This document shows positions 47,885-64,000 of a stretch of DNA of 64,000 bases, in pieces (the stretch's first letter is position 1; each line of letters starts with the position of its first letter). Source of the stretch: Ceratotherium simum simum (taxonomy: Eukaryota > Chordata > Mammalia > Perissodactyla > Rhinocerotidae); contig NW_004454229.1 of NCBI RefSeq assembly GCF_000283155.1, positions 6,430,272 through 6,494,271 of the forward strand. The letters are read 5' to 3'. A program made the position numbers and the translations under genes. The notes under the pieces were generated by a model. The model did not search any database. It saw only the letters and a list, made by a program, of their open reading frames with translations, and was not told the origin of the DNA.

Positions 47885-48200
47885 CTCTAAATGATAACTT
47901 CCCAGCTTCACCCCAACATACTGCCCAGCCCCCCCAACAGCCCTCTTCCTGTCTCCCCGTCAGGAGAAGCTCTTTATCCTCTTTGCACCCGCACATGCTG
48001 TTCCCCCGCTCCTGGGATGCCATTCCCTCTCCTCTGCCTGATGAGCCTCTGGCAGCTGAGTCGTCCCTCTGGGCTCCTCTGGCTCTTACACAAGTTGAGT
48101 CAGTACTTCAAACCCTGTCTTGCCCCACCAGTCTTTGAGAGGAAGGAGCCTCATCTCTGGGCTAGTCTCCATCAGCCCTCCAGGCCACCGCCACTCTCCT
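47885..48200 (+). repeat. L2 LINE fragment
   Basis: CGCACATGCTGTTCCCCCGC then GGGATGCCATTCCCTCTCCT: forward L2. Confidence 0.55.
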
Positions 48201-48514
48201 CCACCCTGCCCCCTGCCCTGGAGAGGCTGCCCCACAGCGCCTGCACCCCTCTGGGGTCAGCCAGTGAGGAGCCCCCCGGGGACTGGAGGGTGGGAGGAGA
48301 GTGGGGCCAGGCTCCCTGCCCTCTGGGGTCCCATCGAGCACTGTGTGCCTGAGGGCTGGTTCTTCCCCAGACGGTGAGCTCCTGAAAAGAGGCGGCGGCA
48401 TCTCCGTGCAGAGACACACGTGGGAAATGGCCTCGACGCGCAACTGCACCAAAGTACCAACGCTGCCCACACCTGGGGCTGAGTGAGTGGCACGGTGTTG
48501 AATTCACCCCTCCA

Positions 48515-48960
48515 TTCCTCGTCTCTTCACGCAGTCAACCACAGATGCTCACTGACGGCCGCGTGCCAGGCTGCGGCAGGGCGGGCAAGACCAAGACTGC
48601 CGTCAGGGAGCCGGCCTCCGAGCGAGGGGAAGCGGGCGTGAAGCTGCACACGCAAACACACACCTCACACCATCTCCAACGGCGACACGCTTTATGAAGG
48701 AAGAAGGCAAAGGGGTGCGAAGTGACGGGGCTGGGGGTGAGGCTTTACACACGTGGTCGGGGGCCATCGGGCAGAGAAGGACATGAGGAGCCAGGCCCGG
48801 CGATGCTCTGGTGTAAGCACACTCCACACGGAGGGACCAGGCGAGACAAAGCCTGGGGGATGACCTCCGTCTACTGAAGGTCAGCGGGGAGGCCGGAGGC
48901 CGGGCAGACTGAGCGCAGGGGAGACTCGTAGGAGACAGAGAAGTAGGGCCTTGCTTTCTT
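48515..48960 (-). repeat. L2 LINE fossil (GC-rich copy)
   Basis: TGCTCACTGACGGCCGCGTG, then GCCAGGCTGCGGCAGGGCGG, then CAGGGAGCCGGCCTCCGAGC: reversed L2 with elevated CpG. Confidence 0.5.
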
Positions 48961-49069
48961 GGAAGGCCCCTTCCAGCTCTGAGATTTGCCCTCCTCAGGG
49001 AAGCCGGTGCAGGGCCAGGGCCCACCAGCCAACCACTTCCTGAATCCTGCCCGTGTGGGGCGCTCTCCC

Positions 49070-49220
49070 CATCTTCTCTCAGTCCTCACAATGACCTTGT
49101 GAGGAAGGTCTTTCTATCCCCATTCCACACACGAGGAAACTGAGGCTCAGAGAGGTTAAGCAACCCGCCCAAGGTCACACTGAGTCAGAGAAAGGCTAGA
49201 AATGAACCCAGGTCTGCCTG
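49070..49220 (-). repeat. MIR SINE
   Basis: ACACGAGGAAACTGAGGCTC, then AGCAACCCGCCCAAGGTCAC: reversed MIR core, well preserved. Confidence 0.8.
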
Positions 49221-49799
49221 CAGCCCAGAGGATGTTTTCCCCAGGCCAGCACATCCATTTGTCAAGGACTTCCTCATCGGTATCATCGGCCTTACAGGGA
49301 CAGGCTGGCAGCGGGACCGGAAGTGCCTGGCAGGGGGTAGCCATGTCGCAAGGCCACAAAGCCGATGGGGAGGGAGCTGGGCTTCAAGCCCGCTCTTTCC
49401 ATAGCCCCCCCGCTCTCGGAAAAGGGGAAATTGGTAGGTGAGCAGGAAAGCCGCGCCACGCCGCTATGCCCACCGTGCCCTGACACCTTCAGGGCCAGGG
49501 CGTGTGGGCTAATGGGTATCATTTCAGCCCTCTCATCTCTAAAAGACACTGTGCTGTTGTAAAGACAGTCATTTCCCGCGACTCACGCCAGATAATCAAC
49601 ATACCAGCTGCCTGGAGTGCTGGGAATGGTAGGATCTGGGCACGCCCGTGAAGATAAAACCATCCTCTCTCTCGCTGCCTTTCTGGTCCTTCCCCAACTG
49701 GACACAGCCCTCACATTTGAGAGCACTGGCCTGGGACCCCAAGAGGCCCCAGCTCGCTGCCTAGTCCCCCCATCTCGGGGGGAACCACCTCCTCTCAGC

Positions 49800-49970
49800 C
49801 TAGCTTCAACGTTGCGTAGCCATGTGACCTTGGGCACAGCACTTTCCTCCCCGGACCTCAATTTCCTCATCTGTAAAATGGGGGCTGTTATGTCTGCCTC
49901 ACAAGGTGGCTGAAGTGAGATGTCACATCTCAAGACACCTGCCATGTAGTCGGTGCTTAGGAGCTGGTAG
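49800..49970 (+). repeat. MIR SINE
   Basis: GTAGCCATGTGACCTTGGGC then TCCTCATCTGTAAAATGGGG. Confidence 0.75.
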
Positions 49971-49999
49971 CTATGGCAGTCACGGTGCTGGAGGTGATA

Positions 50000-50330
50000 A
50001 TGACAATTGTCACATTTTGAAAACAGGGAAACTGAGGCCAGAGAAGGGAATGGGCTGCCCCAAGGTCACACAGCAAGTTAGGGGCAAAGCTGGGCCTAGA
50101 CTATGGACTCACAGGTCAGTGGCAATAACTGAGTTTTGTTGAAGCCTTCCTGTGAGCTGGGCACTGTCACGCTTTATCTCACTTAATCCCCACAATGAAT
50201 GATGAAGGAGGTGTTGTTATTACCCCTACTTTGCAGGTAAGAAGGCTGAGCTTAAAGAGATGAGGTGACCCGCCCAAGGTCACACAGCTGGCAAGTAGTA
50301 GAGCCCTGGTGGCCTGGCTTAAACCCTAGG
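50000..50330 (-). repeat. Two reversed MIR copies in tandem
   Basis: ACAGGGAAACTGAGGCCAGA with CCAAGGTCACACAGCAAGTT, then a second set, CGCCCAAGGTCACACAGCTG, near 50.27 kb. Confidence 0.7.
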
Positions 50331-50450
50331 TGGTCTGGCTGCAGCGCCAGAGCCCTGGCCTCTGTGAAGTGGCTCTCGAGGATCAGCTGCTGAGAGGAGG
50401 GATTAAGACACCCAACTCTCCCACATGTGGGCATGTGCACGCGTGTGCAT

Positions 50451-50451
<1 letters not shown>

Positions 50452-50484
<33 letters not shown>
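50452..50484 (+). repeat. (CA)n microsatellite
   Basis: About sixteen uninterrupted CA units. Confidence 0.95.
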
Positions 50485-50486
<2 letters not shown>

Positions 50487-51059
50487 AGCTTTGGGAATCA
50501 GGCTTGGCACAGGCTGGGCTATTGTCTCCCCACCCTGTTGAGCTGACATGGACAAGGCCACCTGCACCCCAAAGCCCACCCATGGGTCCACGAGGGCAGA
50601 ACCCCAAGGGTGCTTTCAGAGAGTATCTGGTTTGTGTCCAGTCCTGCCCAGACAGGGAAACTGAGCCCCAGGGAGTTCCCGAGGTGTACACAATGCAGGC
50701 TGGCGAAGGTGGCCTGCTCAGTGGCTGGAGGAGTCTGAGTGCAAGAAGGTGGGTGGGAGAGAAAGCAGAAGGTGCCTCTGCTCCAGCACCCCAGGGTAGC
50801 GGTCAAGACTCTCCTGCTGTCACGTTCATTACCCTGACAGACTTCCCTAATTCATCGTGTTGCTGCCTCCTCACGGTCAGCTACGAACAATGGTCCCATT
50901 TTGCAGGTGGAGACATCAAGGCTTGTAGAATCAAAGTGACTTGCCTGGCTCACACAATTAATGAGGAGGAGAGCTCGGACTTGAGCCCAGTTCTAACATC
51001 CAGGCAACTCTTTTCCCCTGCATAATTCATTTCTTACTTTGTTGGCTCTCTTCTCTCTA

Positions 51060-51245
51060 GTTCTTTTCTCTGCAAGTTACCAACTGGTCGGCCCTCGCTG
51101 TCCCTGATTCTGCTCCCCTGGATTGTAGGCATCTGGAAGGCAGGAATCTCCTTCGACTTACTCGCTGCTGTATGCCTGGAGCCCGTCACAGCAACAGGCA
51201 CAAAGCTGGACACCAGAGGATGTTTGCTGAGTTGGCGAAGGAATT
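51060..51245 (+). repeat. L2 3' end
   Basis: GATTGTAGGCATCTGGAAGG then AGAGGATGTTTGCTGAGTTG: forward L2 terminus. Confidence 0.6.
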
Positions 51246-51279
51246 GTAATTGGGCTACAATTTTGTAAGTTGATCCCAG

Positions 51280-51294
51280 AGGTCAGCAAGGTCA
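51280..51294 (+). promoter_or_regulatory. Perfect DR3 nuclear-receptor element
   Basis: AGGTCA-gca-AGGTCA is a direct repeat of two consensus half-sites with 3 bp spacing, the layout used by VDR/RXR. It lies about 100 bp past the probable CDCP2 polyadenylation signal. Function is inferred only. Confidence 0.45.
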
Positions 51295-51342
51295 TTTTAA
51301 AGATTTCTGTTATTGTGGAAGGACTCGCTTGAATGATTCATT

Positions 51343-51350
51343 ATGCAAAT
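51343..51350 (+). promoter_or_regulatory. Octamer motif ATGCAAAT
   Basis: An exact POU/octamer motif 49 bp beyond the DR3 element. Confidence 0.35.
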
Positions 51351-51396
51351 ATAAAGGTGAGCAGGGGAAAGTGGTGTATTATAAATGTATTTTTTG

Positions 51397-51402
51397 TTTA
51401 TT
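51397..51402 (-). terminator. CDCP2: Candidate CDCP2 polyadenylation signal (AATAAA)
   Basis: TTTATT on the + strand, which is AATAAA on the - strand, lies about 1.08 kb past the stop. It is followed by AT-rich sequence without an obvious GU-rich element. Confidence 0.4.
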
Positions 51403-52264
51403 TTTCATTAACAAGATTGCTCCACTTCTTGATATGTGGAGCTCTGGGAGGAATGGACAATTCACATAAGGACGCCAGAAGCCTCCTCCCAGGGAAGCAC
51501 TGGGAACCCAGCCTGCCTCCCTGTGGGGGGAACTTAGAAAATGCGGGTGGACTGGAGGAGCTCTGAGTGAAGCCCAATGGCAGGAGAGGGTCCAGAGGGC
51601 TCCAGGAGAACTCACCTGGAGGGGAAGGGTGGGCTGGTGGTCTCAGCCCACCAGGGGTGAGAATAGAGACACAAAGAACTTCAACTTTTCAGTCAACGAT
51701 CACAAGATATTTAAGGAAAAATTCTGACATGAAAGAGACACCAGCCTCCCTACTGAGCACAGTGTGGGTCTGCCTGTGGTTTACATAGGGATCTGACCCA
51801 GCAGGGCATCGCCACCTCATGGACAGGCATCCACCAGGATGCACACGACCAGTCTTCAACAGCGACACCGTGTGGCAGGGGCTTAAACGACAGCTCCAGA
51901 CGGGCTTCCAGCTCCCTTTCTCTCTGTTCCGGAGTTTGGAGGCAGGACTGGGCTGCTTTAGATGAGATCCTCAGGGTTCCTGGGTCAATTCAGGAGAGCA
52001 GAGGCCCCTGGATGGACACTGAACTTCCTGCTAACGAAGGCTTGGGCTGAGCAATTAGTTGGAAAAATAAGAAGCGCCCTTATTTTGTACCCTGACTTGG
52101 TGAAGCACTCTTACAAGCTACAGAATGAGTCAGCTTTATCCACTCTGTCACCAGTGACCACAACTATCCACACTGAGAAGTGACGCACACAGGGGAGTTC
52201 TTTTATATCTTTAAAATTAATAACAACAACAACTGCATAGACATAATGGCATGCTATAATTGAC

Positions 52265-52425
52265 AGAGCTCTCATTCATTCATGCTCTTCTCTGAGCCTC
52301 ACGCCAGCCCTGTGAGATAGGCAGGGCAGAGTACTGTCCCTAGAAAACTGAGGCTCAAAGAGGGACAGTGACTTGCCCATGGTCACCAACAAGTCAACAA
52401 GCAAGGCTTGGTCCCATCCCTGTTG
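52265..52425 (-). repeat. MIR SINE in CDCP2 3' UTR
   Basis: AGAAAACTGAGGCTCAAAGA then GTGACTTGCCCATGGTCACC, reversed MIR relative to the + strand (sense to the CDCP2 transcript). Confidence 0.7.
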
Positions 52426-52481
52426 TGGGGTCTCAAGCTGCCTCCCAAGGATGCCAGATGCCAAGTCCCTACCCTGCCTGC

Positions 52482-55995
<3,514 letters not shown>

Positions 55996-56104
55996 TCAGG
56001 GTCCTCTGAGCCCCACACAGACCTTGGCAGGCGCAGTGAATGATGAATGAATGAATGAATGTTCTTAATCATAATAAAAGCTTCTGTTTGTGATCACTTG
56101 GCCA

Positions 56105-56420
56105 TGTGTCAGGCAATTCATTCAATCATTTAACAAATTTTTATTGATGGCCTACTATGTGCAGGCACTATTCTAAGCACCACAGACACAACAACAGAAA
56201 GAAAACAACAGCCACAAATTCCTGCCCTCGTGGCTTACGTGGCTTACGGTCTAGTTGGGCGAGGGAACAATAAATATGTAAAAGACACCTAGGGTCAGAG
56301 TGGTCTCAGGGAAAATCAAGCAAAGAAGAATGACAGGGAGAGTGGAACGTGTTTGGGGGGTGTTGCAGTTTTGAAAAGGGTGGTGGAGGAAGCCTCACTC
56401 TCCCCATGACGAGGTGGACG
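56105..56420 (-). repeat. L2 LINE fossil
   Basis: AACAAATTTTTATTGATGGC, then GTGCAGGCACTATTCTAAGC, then TTCCTGCCCTCGTGGCTTAC: reversed L2 3' end. Confidence 0.7.
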
Positions 56421-57949
56421 TGACTAAACCTATTTTACAGTTTTGGAAACTGAAGCTCTGAGAGGTGAAGTTGTCTGCAGTGGCAGAGTTGGGATATTAA
56501 CCAGTGAGTCTATAGGATTCCAAAGTTGGTGGCCTCTCCACCCTAAAGGGGGTCCCCTGCACCCATTCCAGCCAGGACGGTGTGACTCTAAGTGTCGGGG
56601 TTTGTGCGAGCATGCATGTGTGTGCACGTGTGTGTGCGTGCATGCATGGGGGGCAGTGCTTGCTGGGGCAGGGGTGAGTGCAGGGGAGAGGAAGGGGTGA
56701 CTGGTGGGAGAAAAAGGAAAGAGCTGGCAGGCAGAGTCCTGGAACTCTCAACCCGTCTCCGGGAAATGCCTCAGACATATTTCAGCCTCTGGTGTCTGGG
56801 CAGTCGGGGATTTATGGGCCCGCCGTCTCCCACGATGATCTCGGTGGCGCTGAACTGTGTGTCACCCCTGATTGATGCAGAGACTGTTCTCCAACCAGAG
56901 GCCGCCTACGGCCTGGGCCACATCTGGAGCCTCGAGTGCCCCCGTCTGACCCTGGGCTCCCACAGGGATCTAGGGAAGAAGGTGGGTCGGGGAGGGACGG
57001 GGGCTCCTGCACTGAAGCTCCTGGAATAGAAGCCAGGATTAGAGCTGCCCGCCCTCCATCTCTGGAGGCACCAAAAGGAGAAGGGGCTTGTCCACGATCA
57101 CCGAGAGCTGGGAGAGGACCCAGGCCTGGCAGTAAGACTCTCCAAGCCAAAAGGCATGTTAAAGACCCTTCAGCCGATGTCCTCATTTTACAGGTGGGAA
57201 AACTGAGACCCACAGAGAGAAAGTGACTTGCCAGCTAGCTGTGACAGACCTCGAGGGCACCTGGCTCTCTGGAATGTAATCCAAGAAGAGGACAGCTCTA
57301 AGAGAGGGACAGCGCCCCTCCCAGTTTATGGATGGAGCTGACTGAGGCCCAGCGAGGGTGGGTCTGCCCAGGCCACGTTGTGCAGTGAGCTTTACTGCAG
57401 CTCCACTGTTTGCTTCCCCATCGCTCAGACCCCAACTCCCCTTGCTTATGGGGTAAGGAACAAGGAAAGGGCTTCTGAATGCAGGACAGGCCTGAGACAC
57501 ATGGAGGAGAGAATTCCACCCTCAGCAAAGATGTCCCTGTAGCCAGACACTGTGACCTCGTTACCTCGTTTCCTCTTAACGACTGCCTGGCTGGGGCATC
57601 CATCAACCCCTGTCACAGATGAGCCCACCTGGATGGTCAGTAAATGGCAGTATTTGGATGTGGCTCTGGTCTGTCTGAGCTCAGCCCTGGGCCCCCTCTC
57701 CCAGGCCCTGCTCAGCCACACAAGAAGGCAGGGGGATGAGCTCTAGTCTTGGCTGAGCCCGTGTGACTGCAGTGACGTCCTTTCCTCTCTCTGCATCTCT
57801 GTTTCCACACCTGCACAATGAGGAGCTTTAGCCTGGGCAGGCAGAGGGCAAAGTGGGTCCAGAGCACAGGCATTTCTGGGCCCATGGCCCAGGAAGGGGG
57901 GTCACAGTGGGGGAGAGATGGTGGACACTGTCAGTTGACAAATCTAACT

Positions 57950-58345
57950 GGCTCTATGGAGGCTGGAAAAGCCAAATACCAGCTGCCCCAGACCCCTCTG
58001 CAGCTATGGCAGGCATAGCCATCCGACCAAGTTCAAACCAGTAAGACCAAGAAGAAGTCTTTTGAGGGCTTCTGAAAATGCTTTTGCTTTCCTGATAAAG
58101 GGACATTTGTGGTTGGCAACCCTCCTACTCGCTTCCAGCCTAGAACATGGACACGATGCCTGGAGTTGTGGCAGCCATCTTGCAGTAATGAGGCCAAGAG
58201 GATTCCAGAGAGATCAACTGGGACAATACTGAATGCCTGAATCAACACAGCAGCTGCCTAGCTCCAGACTTCTTGTTATGTGAGGAAAAACAAATGCCAT
58301 TTGTTCAAGCCACTGTCAGCAGGATTTCTGAGTGACATAAGAAGG
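57950..58345 (+). repeat. LTR-like fossil (possible MaLR type)
   Basis: The end TTGTTATGTGAGGAAAAACA, TTTGTTCAAGCCACTGTCAG, GATTTCTGAGTGACATAAGA resembles the 3' part of old mammalian LTRs. Family and edges are uncertain. Confidence 0.35.
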
Positions 58346-58483
58346 CAGGTCAGCATCTCCAATGTTATACCAATACCATAAACAATATTACCATATTTTG
58401 CATGTTACCCCTGGATACAGAGGATCAACCACAGTACAAGACAGGCCAGGGGCCCATGGGGGAAGGAGCCAAGTAGGGAGGGG

Positions 58484-59194
<711 letters not shown>

Positions 59195-59409
59195 CTAGCA
59201 GGTTGCGGGCATCGTGGCCAGCAAAGCAGACAATCGATCCCAAAGCCTGCTTTAAACTGAAACTAGCAAAAAGCTGGGACTCTCCAGTGGGCAATCCCCT
59301 TCATGAGTGTTGGCCCTGTTAGGAACTCAATATCAATACATAACACCTGTCCTCAGAGTTGTGTCCAAACTTGGACGTGACAGACAAGGTGGTTCATGGC
59401 CTGACCTTC

Positions 59410-59699
59410 CCTTTTTCTCACTGCCTCTCGTCCACCCCCACCTTCCAGCCTCACCAAACGCCTAGCACTACAAGCACACCAAACCCTCTCTGTCCTCCAT
59501 GTCTTTGCACATGCTGATCCCTCTGCTTGGAAGAGCCTTCCTTTCCTTCTGCCTCTGGCTAACTCCTTCAAAACACTGCTCAATTCTCTCCTCCTCCAGG
59601 AAGTCATCCATGATTCTCACTGTATAGTATAGGTCACAGTGGGTTGTCATTGTCTGTTTCCTTTTCCATCTCTTCCACTAGATGGTGAACTCCCCAAGG

Positions 59700-59700
<1 letters not shown>
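59410..59700 (+). repeat. L2 LINE fossil (forward)
   Basis: TTTGCACATGCTGATCCCTC, TGGCTAACTCCTTCAAAACA and CTAGATGGTGAACTCCCCAA are the forward L2 3' region. Confidence 0.75.
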
Positions 59701-63319
<3,619 letters not shown>

Positions 63320-63324
63320 TCACT

Positions 63325-63830
63325 TATTCATGCATTTGTTCATTCGTTTACTTATTCTCCAAATACTTATCAAGTATTCCTTTGTTCATTGAACAAATAC
63401 CATTTGAGGGCTAGGCATTGTTCTAGGTGCTGGGGTTGCAGCAGGAACAAGAGAGACGAAATCCTGCCCTCATGGAATGTACATTCTGGTGGGGGAGACA
63501 GACAAGAAACACAATGAGATGGGCCGGCCCTGTGGCTTAGTGGTTGGGTGCTCGCGCTCCGCTGCTGGCGGCCCGGGTTTGGATCCCGGGTGCACACCTA
63601 CGCGCTGCTTCTCCGGCCATGCTGAGGCCGCGTCCCACATACAGCAACTGGAAGGATGTGCAGCTATGACATGCAACTATCTTCTGGGGCTTTGGGGGAA
63701 AAAAATAAAAATAAATAAATAAAATTATAAAAAAAAAGAAACACAATGAGGAAAATGTGGAGCATATTAGACAGCAATAAGCGCTACGGAGAGAAATAAA
63801 GCAGGGAAGGAGACAGGGGTGTCAGGTGGG
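63325..63830 (-). repeat. L2 LINE fossil split by ERE
   Basis: AGGGCTAGGCATTGTTCTAG, then TGCCCTCATGGAATGTACAT, interrupted at 63.52 kb and resuming with AGCAATAAGCGCTACGGAGA. Confidence 0.7.
63504..63750 (+). mobile_element. ERE SINE with perfect 15 bp TSD
   Basis: A forward element from GGGCCGGCCCTGTGGCTTAG through GGTTTGGATCCCGGGTGCAC to a CTTTGGGGG and A-rich tail. AAGAAACACAATGAG at 63504-63518 and 63736-63750 is exact. It is inserted into an L2 copy in the CDCP2 intron. Confidence 0.95.
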
Positions 63831-63969
63831 CCTGTAACTTTAGATAAAATAGTACTAAATGCCAGGCCCTAGATATGTGCAGGGGGGATTTTAAAAATTA
63901 AAAACAATAATAACCATCCCTACCCAGAATGAAAATATGCACAGCCTATTACAGTGTTAAAAGTATATT

Positions 63970-64000
63970 CTTTTTTTTTTTTTTTTTAAAGATTTTATTT
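63970..64000 (-). mobile_element. Start of another poly-T-ended repeat (cut by window edge)
   Basis: A T-run then AAAGATTTTATTT, which is the reversed tail of a perissodactyl SINE. Confidence 0.5.

Larger units (their letters stand above)
18131..51379. other. Intergenic region between convergent TCEANC2 and CDCP2
   Basis: About 33 kb with no exon I can support on either strand. It is dominated by interspersed repeats, listed individually where recognisable. From about 30 kb the DNA is noticeably GC-richer. Open frames here, up to 299 codons, have low-complexity or repeat-derived composition, lack family similarity and overlap other open frames, so they are treated as chance. A lineage-specific lncRNA could be missed. 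Confidence 0.7.
51380..52481 (-). other. CDCP2: Probable CDCP2 3' UTR
   Basis: This - strand sequence follows the CDCP2 stop down to the only AATAAA I found in the first 1.1 kb. It contains a MIR-type fragment just after the stop (about 52420-52265). Confidence 0.45.

Noticed and set aside
50330..51025. 231-codon open frame
   Set aside because: It spans MIR sequence and a (CA)n tract, with no family similarity or splice context.

Overview
This is mammalian nuclear DNA, almost certainly from an odd-toed ungulate (horse, rhinoceros or tapir). It carries several copies of the tRNA-derived ERE SINE (head GGCCGGCCC..., the sequence GGATCCGAACCC, a tail near CTTTGGGG), and most have intact 13-17 bp target-site duplications. 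The rest of the background is typical placental fossil DNA: MIR, L2, L1 3' ends, a MaLR/MLT1-type LTR, an ERV-L remnant and small hAT transposons. There are no bacterial-type genes.

Two protein genes are present and they converge. On the + strand, the last two coding exons of TCEANC2 (a TFIIS N-terminal plus central domain protein) lie at 9920-10113 and 17113-17301. A probable 3' UTR runs to about 18.1 kb, and everything before 9.9 kb is TCEANC2 intron. On the - strand, five exons of CDCP2 run from 63201 down to 52482: three CUB-domain exons, one exon with most of a ZP-N-like half-domain, and a last exon that completes it and encodes a C-terminal hydrophobic segment. All five join in frame (phases 1,1,1,1,0). 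The signal-peptide exon is beyond the right edge. The same neighbour order (TCEANC2 then CDCP2 in reverse) is what I recall from human chromosome 1p32.

The 33 kb between the two 3' ends (about 18.1-51.4 kb) has no gene I can support. It holds nested ERE insertions in tandem L2 copies (19.4-20.8 kb), an ERV-L pol and 3' LTR remnant (23.3-26.8 kb), a hAT fossil (27.46-27.76 kb), an L1 3' UTR (28.0-28.8 kb), two L1 3' ends in tandem (38.3-39.5 kb), a CA-rich minisatellite (40.43-41.19 kb), and GC-richer DNA with CTCF-like motifs (36.65, 42.62 and 46.45 kb). A perfect DR3 nuclear-receptor half-site pair sits at 51.28 kb, just past the CDCP2 3' end.

I did not find a previously undescribed multi-gene system. 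The points most worth checking are in CDCP2: a GC-AG intron, a weak donor with an open read-through tail that could give a soluble isoform, and a ZP-N half-domain followed by a hydrophobic end with no cytoplasmic tail. Family names for old repeats rest on remembered consensus text, and most repeat boundaries are approximate.
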